Source of the DNA: DATBIO01 sp036556965 | GTDB lineage: Bacteria; Acidobacteriota; Vicinamibacteria; Fen-336 | Length of the DNA stretch: 46,956 nt | NCBI GenBank assembly: GCA_036556965.1 | Contig: DATBIO010000325.1 | Location: 1-46,956 of the forward strand | Reading direction: 5' to 3' | In this document: piece after piece, positions 40,766 to 46,956 of the stretch | Position numbering within the stretch: the stretch's first letter is position 1 | Layout: each line of letters starts with the position of its first letter | Position numbers and translations under genes: made by a program | The notes under the pieces: model-generated | The model's database searches: none | Told to the model about the DNA's origin: nothing | Seen by the model: only the letters and a program-made list of their open reading frames with translations

Positions 40766-41355
40766 GCCTGCGCTCTCCGCCCCCCCGCGAGGATAGCGGA
40801 CCAGGCAATGCCCAGCTGGCCCGCCCAGTAGAGGACCATGATCGCGTAGCGCGCTCCCGGCAGAGGGGATACGAACCGGTCGAGGGCGATGAGGGTGTCG
40901 CTCAGCGCGAAGAGGACGGCGCCGGCCAGGCCGGCCTTCTCTCCGCGGGCGGCGGCGCGCCACATCATGGCCACGATGGCGGCCACGTAGAGGGCGACGG
41001 GCAGGCGGAGCGCGCCCAGGCGGGGGAGGAGCCAGGCGTACATGCCGAGGCCGTAGGCGGCGAAGGGCAGCAGGCGCGCCGCGCGCAGGCGGGGCTCGCC
41101 CGCCGTGAAGCCGGCCGCGTACAGCAGGTGGGCGAGCAGGAAGAGGGCGAGCCCGGCCACGAACGACCATTCGATGGCGGCGTCGGCCGCCGCGCTCAGA
41201 CCGAGGCCGAGGGCCACCAGGCGCGCCACCGGCCCCCGACCGAGCGCGACGCCGGCGGCCAGGCAGAGCGCGGGCACGGGCTTGACCGCCACGCGCAGGG
41301 CCTCGAAGCCCAGGGCATGGGCCGCGAAGTAGGCCAGGGCCGCGGCCCCGGCCAC
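40762..41355 (-). CDS. YhhN/TMEM86-type lysoplasmalogenase-like membrane protein
   Basis: A 197-residue membrane protein of the YhhN family, whose studied members hydrolyse lysoplasmalogens. About eight helices are predicted. The family pattern is visible in VAVKPVPALCLAAGVALG, LGLGLSAAADAAIEW, GLALFLLAHLLYAAGF and GAVLFALSDTLIALDRF, with conserved acidic residues in AADAAIE and SDTLIALDR. A GTG at 41355 is the annotated start; an upstream non-ATG start is possible because homology may extend a few residues. It lies 25 bases after the adenosine deaminase gene. Confidence 0.87.
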   Translation of the reverse strand: MAGAAALAYFAAHALGFEALRVAVKPVPALCLAAGVALGRGPVARLVALGLGLSAAADAAIEWSFVAGLALFLLAHLLYAAGFTAGEPRLRAARLLPFAAYGLGMYAWLLPRLGALRLPVALYVAAIVAMMWRAAARGEKAGLAGAVLFALSDTLIALDRFVSPLPGARYAIMVLYWAGQLGIAWSAILAGGRRAQA

Positions 41356-41380
41356 GGCCAGCAGGCGCCGGCGCGCGCGC

Positions 41381-42400
41381 TCAGAGGTCGTGCTCGGCGT
41401 CCTGGAGGGCGGTCTCGGGGCGGATGAAGCTGAAGGCGTCCGCCGCCTCGTGGATCCGCGCCACGGTGTCGAAGCCGATCTCGCGCGCCACGCGCACGCT
41501 CTCCGCCTGCTGGTCGGTGCGCGAGACGGTGGTGTTGTCGCAGCAGATGGCCACGGGCACTCCCGCCTCCAGGAAGGCGTGGATGGGATGGCGCGCGCCC
41601 CGCTTCACCGCCCCCGTGTGCTCGTTGCTGCTCAGGCAGCACTCGACCACGATGCGGTCGCGGGCCAGCCGGCGCAGCAGCTCGGGGTCGCCGGCGGCCG
41701 CGCAGCCGTGGCCGATGCGCGTGGCCCCCAGGCCGTCCACGGCCTGCCACACGTAGTCGCTGGGAGCGTCCTCTCCCGCGTGCGCGGTGAGCCCGAGGCG
41801 GCCCAGGCGCGCGATGTCGTAGCTGCTCTTGAAGAGGCGCGGCGGGTTGCCCCGCTCCGGGCCGGCGATGTCGAATCCCACCACCCCCGTGCGCGCGTGG
41901 AGGTGCTGCGCCTCGGCGATGGCCTGGCGGGCCAGGATCTTGGCGATGTGGGGGCCGTGCTGGCGCATGGCGATGACGATCAGCCCCAGCTTCATCTCCG
42001 GGTGGCGCCGGCGCCCGTGGTTCATGCCGGAGAGGACGGCGCGGATCGACTGGCGCGGGGTGAGGCCGGCGAAGGTGTGGATCACGGGGGAGTAGCGCAG
42101 CTCGAGGGTGCCCACCCCCGCCGCCGCCGCCTCGTCCACGATGGCCTCCGTCACGCGGCTCACGTTCTCGTAGAACTGCGTGATCCACAGCGGGTAGTGC
42201 ATCTTGTCGAGGTAGGCGAGGAGCGAGCCCTCCTCGTCGGCCTGGATCTCCAGCCGGCGCCGCATCTCCTCGAGCGTCTCCACCGGGTTGAGCCGGTAGT
42301 GGCGCATCAGCTCCCAGGTGACCTCGGCGGGGATGGAGCCGTCCACGTGCTGGTGCAGCTCCACCTTGCGCAGGGCGCGGACCCGGTCCTCGATCTCCAT
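41381..42400 (-). CDS. add: Adenosine deaminase
   Basis: A 339-residue adenosine deaminase-family enzyme, which converts adenosine to inosine in purine salvage. The zinc and catalytic residues are in VELHQHVDGS (HxH), LTAHAGED (His and Glu), TRIGHGC (His) and ICCDNTTVS (Asp). The second Asp of the usual DDP is Asn, as in several Gram-positive and actinobacterial members. ATG at 42400 with TAAGCT 7 bases upstream. It heads an operon with the YhhN-like and secreted proteins. Confidence 0.9.
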   Translation of the reverse strand: MEIEDRVRALRKVELHQHVDGSIPAEVTWELMRHYRLNPVETLEEMRRRLEIQADEEGSLLAYLDKMHYPLWITQFYENVSRVTEAIVDEAAAAGVGTLELRYSPVIHTFAGLTPRQSIRAVLSGMNHGRRRHPEMKLGLIVIAMRQHGPHIAKILARQAIAEAQHLHARTGVVGFDIAGPERGNPPRLFKSSYDIARLGRLGLTAHAGEDAPSDYVWQAVDGLGATRIGHGCAAAGDPELLRRLARDRIVVECCLSSNEHTGAVKRGARHPIHAFLEAGVPVAICCDNTTVSRTDQQAESVRVAREIGFDTVARIHEAADAFSFIRPETALQDAEHDL

Positions 42401-42487
42401 GGGCTAGAGCTTAGTGCCGTTCGCCGCGCGCCGGCCAAGGGCGGAGGCGGGACGGCGCCGCACCGGCGGGACGCTACCATGTGGCCC

Positions 42488-43141
42488 ATGACCGCCCGCG
42501 CCGTGGCCCATCTGCGCCGTGCCGATCCCGTCCTGGCCCGCGTGATGGCGGCCGTCGGTCCCTGCCGCTACCGCCTGCACGGGCGCGTGCCCCCTTTCTC
42601 CGCGCTCGTCTCCTCGATCTGCTACCAGCAGATCAGCGGCTTCGCCGCCGCCGCCATCCTGCGCCGGCTGCAGGAGGCGGCGGGACGGCGCCACCCCCGC
42701 CCGCGGGAAGTGAGCGCGCTGAGCGACGAGACCCTGCGCGCGGTGGGCCTCTCGCGGCAGAAGATCTCCTACCTGCGCGACCTCTGCCGGAAGGCGGAGG
42801 AGGGTGTGCTGCGCCGCCTCCACCGCCTCGACGACGAGGCGGTGATCGAGGCCCTCAGCTCGGTGAGGGGCATCGGGCGCTGGACGGCCGAGATGTTCCT
42901 CATGTTCCGGCTGGGCCGCCCCGACGTGCTGCCCGTGGACGACTACGGGATCCGCAAGGCCATGCAGGGCGCGTACCGGTTGCGCGCGCTGCCCAAGGCG
43001 GACTGGATGCGGAGGAAGGCGGAGGCGTGGCGGCCCCACCGCACCATCGCCTGCTGGTACCTCTGGCAGAGCGTGGACCGGAAGCTCACGAAGCGCCCGC
43101 CGCGAGCCGCCGCAGCGCCTCGCCGTCGACGCGCATCGTGA
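42488..43141 (+). CDS. DNA-3-methyladenine glycosylase (AlkA-type HhH-GPD)
   Basis: A 217-residue base excision glycosylase of the AlkA/HhH-GPD superfamily, without the N-terminal domain of E. coli AlkA. FSALVSSICYQQISGFAAAA is the first conserved helix region, SVRGIGRWTAEMFLMF the helix-hairpin-helix, and LPVDDYGIRKA contains the catalytic Asp. TACCAT (42475-42480) lies 7 bases before the ATG at 42488; an ATG three codons earlier overlaps that box and was rejected. The 3' 56 bases overlap the convergent acetyltransferase gene. The C-terminal RAAAAPRRRRAS is probably a disordered tail. Confidence 0.92.
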   Translation: MTARAVAHLRRADPVLARVMAAVGPCRYRLHGRVPPFSALVSSICYQQISGFAAAAILRRLQEAAGRRHPRPREVSALSDETLRAVGLSRQKISYLRDLCRKAEEGVLRRLHRLDDEAVIEALSSVRGIGRWTAEMFLMFRLGRPDVLPVDDYGIRKAMQGAYRLRALPKADWMRRKAEAWRPHRTIACWYLWQSVDRKLTKRPPRAAAAPRRRRAS

Positions 43142-43568
43142 GCCACTCCTTCATCACGCGCGCGCCCAGCGACTCGTAGAAGACCAGGGCGGGCTCGTTC
43201 CAGTCGAGCACCTGCCACACGAAGCGGCCGCAGCCGCGCTCCACCGCGATTCCGGCGAGGTGGCGGAGAAGGGCCTGGCCGATGCCCCGGCCGCGGAAGG
43301 CCGGGCGCACGAACAGGTCCTCCAGGTAGAGGACGGCGCGGCCCTCCCACGTGGAATACGTGAAGAAGTAGAAGGCGAAGCCGGCGGGCGCGCCCTCCCA
43401 GTCCGCGATGACGACGTGGAAGAGCGGCCGCTCCCCGAAGCCGTCGCGGAGCAGGTCTCCCTCCGTGGCCCGCGCGGACGCGGGCTCCTTCTCGTACTCC
43501 GCCAGGTCGCGGATGAACTGGACGACGAGGGGAACGTCCTCGCGCGTGGCCGGGCGCAGGCTCAGCAC
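43086..43568 (-). CDS. GNAT family N-acetyltransferase
   Basis: A 160-residue GCN5-related acetyltransferase, closest in pattern to spermidine/diamine acetyltransferases. LYLEDLFVRPAFRGRGIGQALL holds the acetyl-CoA loop (RGRGIGQAL), followed by CGRFVWQVLDWNEPALVFYE. GTG start with TACCAT exactly 6 bases upstream. It lies 24 bases after the peroxiredoxin-like selenoprotein gene, probably in the same operon, though the -10 box suggests its own promoter too. Confidence 0.92.
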   Translation of the reverse strand: MLSLRPATREDVPLVVQFIRDLAEYEKEPASARATEGDLLRDGFGERPLFHVVIADWEGAPAGFAFYFFTYSTWEGRAVLYLEDLFVRPAFRGRGIGQALLRHLAGIAVERGCGRFVWQVLDWNEPALVFYESLGARVMKEWLTMRVDGEALRRLAAGAS

Positions 43569-43592
43569 GGCGTCATGGTACCGCCGCCGCCC

Positions 43593-44132
43593 TCAGGCGT
43601 TGAGGGCGGCCAGCACGTCCGACACCGGGGGATGGTCGCCCGCGGACGCGCTCAGGTGGCGGAACGCCACCTCGCCCCCCGTCCGCACCACGAGCACGCC
43701 CCCCAGCTGCCAGGCATCGCCCTGCACGCGCTTCTGGCGGAAGCCTCCGCGCATCGCGCGCACACCCGCCTTCCAGGTGCCGGGGGCCAGGAGGGTGGAG
43801 GCCACCCCCCGCTTCATGCCCAGGGCGGCGTAGGCCTCGCGACCGGTGTCCACGTAGATGGGCTCGTCGAGCCGCAGCTCGTCCCGGAAGGCGGCCGCGA
43901 AGTGGCGGTTCCCGTTCCCCACGAAGACGAGACGCGCCCCCGCCGCCTCGATGCGCCCCCGCTCGCGGTGCAACTGCACCGCCTGCTCGCGGCAGAAGAG
44001 TCAGCCGAAGTGGCGGAGGAAGACGAGCACCGCCGGCCGCTCCGACCAGAGCGCGCGCAGGGGGTGCTCCTCTCCCGCGAGGTCGCGGACCACGGCCGCC
44101 GCCGCCTCTTCGGGAACGCGCGGGGCGCTCAT
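43593..44132 (-). CDS. Peroxiredoxin-like (SelU/PRXL2, AhpC/TSA type) selenoprotein with in-frame UGA
   Basis: Reading from ATG 44132 with TGA at 44001-44003 decoded as selenocysteine gives 179 residues. Before the TGA is MSAPRVPEEAAAAVVRDLAG then LWSERPAVLVFLRHFG, and after it LFCREQAVQLHRERG. The motif is thus U44-L-F-C47, a UxxC redox centre in the place where homologues have CxxC. The following VFVGNGNRHFAAAFRDEL and IYVDTGREAYAALGMKRG are typical of the AhpC/TSA-like family related to eukaryotic SelU/PRXL2. A hairpin just after the TGA fits a bacterial SECIS. The ATG overlaps the aldehyde dehydrogenase stop as ATGA. It would be a thiol/selenol redox enzyme. A nonsense mutation is the alternative, but the position of the TGA makes selenocysteine far likelier. 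Confidence 0.85.
43965..43982 (-). promoter_or_regulatory. Bacterial SECIS-like hairpin
   Basis: On the minus strand GCGGTGC, loop AGTT, GCACCGC is a perfect 7-bp stem. Its loop begins 26 bases after the UGA and has G at its second position, matching the known spacing and loop rule for bacterial SECIS elements. It lies within the coding sequence, as expected in bacteria. Confidence 0.7.
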
Positions 44133-45697
44133 GCCGGCTCGCCCCGCGTGCCCGTGATGCGCTCGATGACGGGGCGCGCCCCCTCCAGCGCCACCCGCTG
44201 CATGTAGTGCGACATCCCGCGCAGCCCGCCCAGCTCCTCGCCGCCCCCTGCGCGTCCGGGCCCGCCGTGGACGAGCAGGGGCAGGACGGTGCCGGGTCCG
44301 GGCGACAGCTCGGCGATCTTCGCGCTGCCCAGGAAGAGGCGGCCGTGGTGGGGAGCCAGGCCCAGGGCCAGCTCGGAGACGAAGCCCGTGTCCTCCGAGT
44401 AGATGGACGACACCAGGCCGCCCCCGCCGCGCGCCACCAGCTCCACCGCCGAGGCAGGTCTCCCGTCGTAGGGGACCACCGTGGCCACGGGGCCGAAGAC
44501 CTCGCGCCCGTGCACCGACGGCGCCTCCGCCCCGGGCTCCACCTCGAGGAGCACGGGGCCCACGAAGAAACCCTTGCCCTCCGGCGCGCCCACCGGCCGC
44601 AGCTCGGCGCTGCCGAAGACCAGTCGCCCGTCGCGCGCGAGGAGGTCGATGCCCTCGCGCACGTCCTGCTTCTGGGCGGCGGTGGCCACCGGCCCCATGC
44701 GCACCCCGTCCTGGGCGGGGTTTCCCACCGTCACCGAGGCCAGCCGGTCCACGAGGTCGTCGCGCACGCGGTCGGCGAGGGCGGCCGGCACCAGCACCCG
44801 GCGGATGGCCGTGCACTTCTGCCCCGCCTTCTGCGTCATGTCCCGCAGCACGTCCTTCAGGTAGAAGTCGTAGGTCTCGCTGCCCGCCTCCACGTCGGGG
44901 CCGAGCACGGCCGCGTTGAGGGAGTCGGCCTCCACGTTCACGCGGATGCTGTCGCGGATCACGTTGGGCAGGGCGCGGATCTTGGCCCCCGTGTCCCCCG
45001 AGCCGGTGAAGGCCACCACGTCCTGGCCCGCGAGCAGCTCCACCAGCCCGCGCGGGCTGCCCACGAGCAGGGACAGGGCGCCCTCGGGGAGGGCGGCCTT
45101 CTCCACCAGCACCTCCAGGATGCGATGGGCGACCATGGCCGAGCTGGTGGCGGGCTTGCTGAGCACGGGCATGCCCGCGAGGAGGGCGGTGGCCGCCTTC
45201 TCGGCCAGGCCCCAGGCCGGGAAGTTGAAGGCGTTGATGTGCACGGCCACCCCCGCGCGCGGCACCGCGATGTGCTGGCCGTGGAAGCGGGGGCTGCGTC
45301 CGAGGGTGACGCCCTCCCCGTCCACCAGGCAGCGCGCGTCGCCCAGGCCCCGCGCCACCTCGGCGTAGGTCGTGAGCGTGAAGAGGGCGCCGTCCACGTC
45401 GAACTTGGCGTCGGACCGCGTGTTCCCGCCGTTGCGCACGGCCAGGTCGAGCAGCTCGTCGCGGTGGGCGGTCAGGGCGTCGGCCATGGCCTTGAGCATC
45501 TGGCCGCGCTGGGCGAAGGTCATGGCGCGCAGGGCGGGGCCGCCCACCCGGCGGGCGTGGTCGAGGGCGGCGGCCAGGTCGTGGCCGCGCGTCCTCACCC
45601 GCGCCAGCGGCTCCTCGGTGGCGGGGTTGACCAGGGTCTCCTCCCCGTCGCCTCCCTCCACCCAACGGCCCGCCAGGTAGCTGCGCAGGGTCTGCAT
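44129..45697 (-). CDS. PaaZ/BoxD-type aldehyde dehydrogenase
   Basis: A 522-residue aldehyde dehydrogenase closely resembling the N-terminal domain of PaaZ and stand-alone 3,4-dehydroadipyl-CoA semialdehyde dehydrogenases. The sequence has SGVAVHINAFNFP-like PRAGVAVHINAFNFPAWGLA, the catalytic Glu in NVEADSLNAAVLG, the nucleophilic Cys in KAGQKCTAIRR, and the diagnostic LLVHGGPGRAGGGEELGGLR. The MaoC-like hydratase domain of PaaZ is absent. It should oxidise a CoA-bound semialdehyde from aerobic aromatic degradation; no other paa or box gene is present here. AGGAGA five bases before the ATG sets the start. Confidence 0.92.
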   Translation of the reverse strand: MQTLRSYLAGRWVEGGDGEETLVNPATEEPLARVRTRGHDLAAALDHARRVGGPALRAMTFAQRGQMLKAMADALTAHRDELLDLAVRNGGNTRSDAKFDVDGALFTLTTYAEVARGLGDARCLVDGEGVTLGRSPRFHGQHIAVPRAGVAVHINAFNFPAWGLAEKAATALLAGMPVLSKPATSSAMVAHRILEVLVEKAALPEGALSLLVGSPRGLVELLAGQDVVAFTGSGDTGAKIRALPNVIRDSIRVNVEADSLNAAVLGPDVEAGSETYDFYLKDVLRDMTQKAGQKCTAIRRVLVPAALADRVRDDLVDRLASVTVGNPAQDGVRMGPVATAAQKQDVREGIDLLARDGRLVFGSAELRPVGAPEGKGFFVGPVLLEVEPGAEAPSVHGREVFGPVATVVPYDGRPASAVELVARGGGGLVSSIYSEDTGFVSELALGLAPHHGRLFLGSAKIAELSPGPGTVLPLLVHGGPGRAGGGEELGGLRGMSHYMQRVALEGARPVIERITGTRGEPA

Positions 45698-45705
45698 CGA
45701 GTCTC

Positions 45706-46956
45706 CTAGAAGGTGAGGCCCAGGCGTCCCAGGACGTACGCGTAGTCGAAGGCGATCTCGCGCAAGCGGTCGTAGCGCCCGGAGGCGCCGTGGTGGCCGG
45801 CGGCCATGTTCGTCTTCAAGAGCAGCGTATTGTCGTCCGTCTTCAGCCGGCGCAGGCGGGCCACGTACTTCGCCGGCTCCCAGTACATGACCTGGCTGTC
45901 GTTGAAGGACGTCTTCACGAGCATGGCCGGGTAGGCCTTGGCCTCGAGGTTGCTGTAGGGGCAATAGGTCTTGATGTAGTCGTACTCCTCCCGGTTCCTC
46001 GGGTCGCCCCATTCCTCGTACTCGCCCACGGTCAGGGGCAGATCCTCGTCGAGCATGCTGTTGACCACGTCCACGAAGGGGACGTGGGAGACCACCGCCG
46101 CGAAGAGGTCGGGGCGCATGTTGGCCACCGCGCCCATGAGCAGGCCCCCCGCGCTGCCGCCCTCGGCCACCAGGCGGTCGGGAGACGTGCAGCCCCGGGC
46201 CACCAGGTGCTCGGCCACGGCGATGAAGTCGGTGAAGGTGTTCCGCTTGCGCGCCAGGCGCCCGTCGTCGTGCCAGTGCTTGCCCATCTCGCCGCCCCCG
46301 CGCACGTGGGCCATGGCGAACACCACCCCCCGGTCGAGGAGGCTCAGGCGGTTGGAGGAGAAGGTGACGGGCAGGGGATAGCCGTAGGCCCCGTAGCCGT
46401 TCAGGAGGAGGGGGCGCGTGCCGTCCCGCGCCTCCGGCCGGCGGTAGACCACGGAAACCGGCACGCGCACGCCGTCCGGCGCGGTGGCGAACAGCCTCTC
46501 CGACGCGTACTGCGTGCGGTCGTAACCGCCGAGCACGGGGTGCTCCTTGAGCAGGGTGGACGCGCGCGACTCCATGTCGTGGTCGAAGACCGAGGGCGGC
46601 GTGATGAACGACTCGTAGCGGTAGCGGAAGAGCGTGGTGTCGAACTCGGCGTTTACCCCCGGCGACGCCGAGTAGGCGGGCTCGGGGAAGGCCACGTCGT
46701 GCCACGTCCCGCGCTCGAGGTCCCCCACGCGGAAGCGCGGCAGGCCGGAGGCGCGCTCCAGGAGGACGCAGTGGCCGCGGAACAGCTCCGCCCCCTCCAG
46801 CATCACGTCGTCGCGATGGGGCACGCGCTCCGTCCACGCCGCCTCCTCCGGCTGCTCCACGGGCGCGGTGACCAGCCGGAAGTTCCGCCCCCGGTCGTTG
46901 GTGCGGATGTAGAAGAGCGAGCCGTGGTGGTCAACGTCGTACTCGTGGCCCTGACG
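45706..46956 (-). CDS. ptrB: Oligopeptidase B (S9A), 5' end outside window
   Basis: The C-terminal 416 residues of an S9A oligopeptidase B. The frame stays open to the window edge, starting RQGHEYDVDHHGSLFYIRTN, so the start lies beyond. The part seen includes the end of the propeller and the hydrolase domain with Ser in AEGGSAGGLLMG, Asp in TSFNDSQVMYW and His in AAGHHGASGR. RPLLLNGYGAYGYPLPVTFS and AHVRGGGEMGKHWHDDGRL are diagnostic. It cleaves peptides after basic residues. The aldehyde dehydrogenase starts 8 bases after its stop, so it probably leads a four-gene operon. Confidence 0.94.
   Translation of the reverse strand, partial: RQGHEYDVDHHGSLFYIRTNDRGRNFRLVTAPVEQPEEAAWTERVPHRDDVMLEGAELFRGHCVLLERASGLPRFRVGDLERGTWHDVAFPEPAYSASPGVNAEFDTTLFRYRYESFITPPSVFDHDMESRASTLLKEHPVLGGYDRTQYASERLFATAPDGVRVPVSVVYRRPEARDGTRPLLLNGYGAYGYPLPVTFSSNRLSLLDRGVVFAMAHVRGGGEMGKHWHDDGRLARKRNTFTDFIAVAEHLVARGCTSPDRLVAEGGSAGGLLMGAVANMRPDLFAAVVSHVPFVDVVNSMLDEDLPLTVGEYEEWGDPRNREEYDYIKTYCPYSNLEAKAYPAMLVKTSFNDSQVMYWEPAKYVARLRRLKTDDNTLLLKTNMAAGHHGASGRYDRLREIAFDYAYVLGRLGLTF

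Noticed and set aside
41381..42400. Loss of the second Asp of the DDP motif as a sign of an inactive adenosine deaminase
   Set aside because: Asp-Asn at this place is common in Gram-positive and actinobacterial adenosine deaminases, and all zinc ligands are kept.
44001..44003. TGA as a true stop making the peroxiredoxin gene a pseudogene
   Set aside because: The codon sits exactly at the redox Cys position, the frame is intact on both sides, and a SECIS-like hairpin follows.

Overview
The window is 47 kb of very GC-rich bacterial chromosome, densely packed with housekeeping and house-cleaning genes. It has no rRNA, transposase, prophage or CRISPR. Secreted S9 peptidases, imidazolonepropionase-like amidohydrolases, a PA2779-type protein, DUF3179, an AmmeMemoRadiSam-type radical SAM enzyme and a PaaZ-type dehydrogenase fit an uncultured Acidobacteriota lineage or another GC-rich soil or sediment phylum. 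That placement is inferred from gene content only.

Layout. 1-6.1 kb: polA (no proofreading residues, Tyr at the ddNTP-discrimination site), a PA2779-like membrane protein, an FmdB zinc ribbon, galU, serS. 6.1-11 kb: a four-gene operon read leftwards, with every junction a 4-base overlap: a GAF protein, then three amidohydrolase paralogues of which only the middle one keeps its metal ligands. 11-12.3 kb: a small tyrosine phosphatase and two serine tRNAs, one followed by a copy of its own 3' end. 12.3-19.2 kb: an S9 peptidase fused to a TPR domain, small membrane or unknown proteins, then a compact signalling-like locus. This has two 54-residue paralogous peptides with a near-invariant C-terminus, diverging from a GAF plus Fis-type HTH regulator and followed by a predicted multi-pass membrane protein. 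19.4-24 kb: tRNA-Glu, an HTH protein, a NYN/OST-HTH protein and an imuA-imuB mutagenesis pair whose ImuB lacks its N-terminus. 24-34.5 kb: lipoprotein, fused D-lactate-type dehydrogenase, DedA, enoyl-CoA hydratase, two radical SAM enzymes, DUF3179 and a large TPR protein. 34.7-47 kb: a CxxC micro-protein, a candidate small RNA with a strong terminator, a cytoplasmic-looking S8 protease, a Bax inhibitor-1-like protein, M24 peptidase, aldo/keto reductase, adenosine deaminase, an AlkA-type glycosylase, and an operon of oligopeptidase B, aldehyde dehydrogenase, a peroxiredoxin-like selenoprotein (in-frame UGA) and a GNAT acetyltransferase.

Two results stand out. First, the twin peptides at 17130-17489: over their last 23 aligned codons, ten codons differ but only one changes the amino acid. 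Second, the peroxiredoxin-like gene at 43593-44132, split by a UGA exactly at the first redox cysteine position and followed by a bacterial SECIS-like hairpin. A window-wide feature is a TANNNT -10 hexamer 5 to 8 bases before about ten start codons, which suggests that leaderless mRNAs are common here and helps fix several starts.
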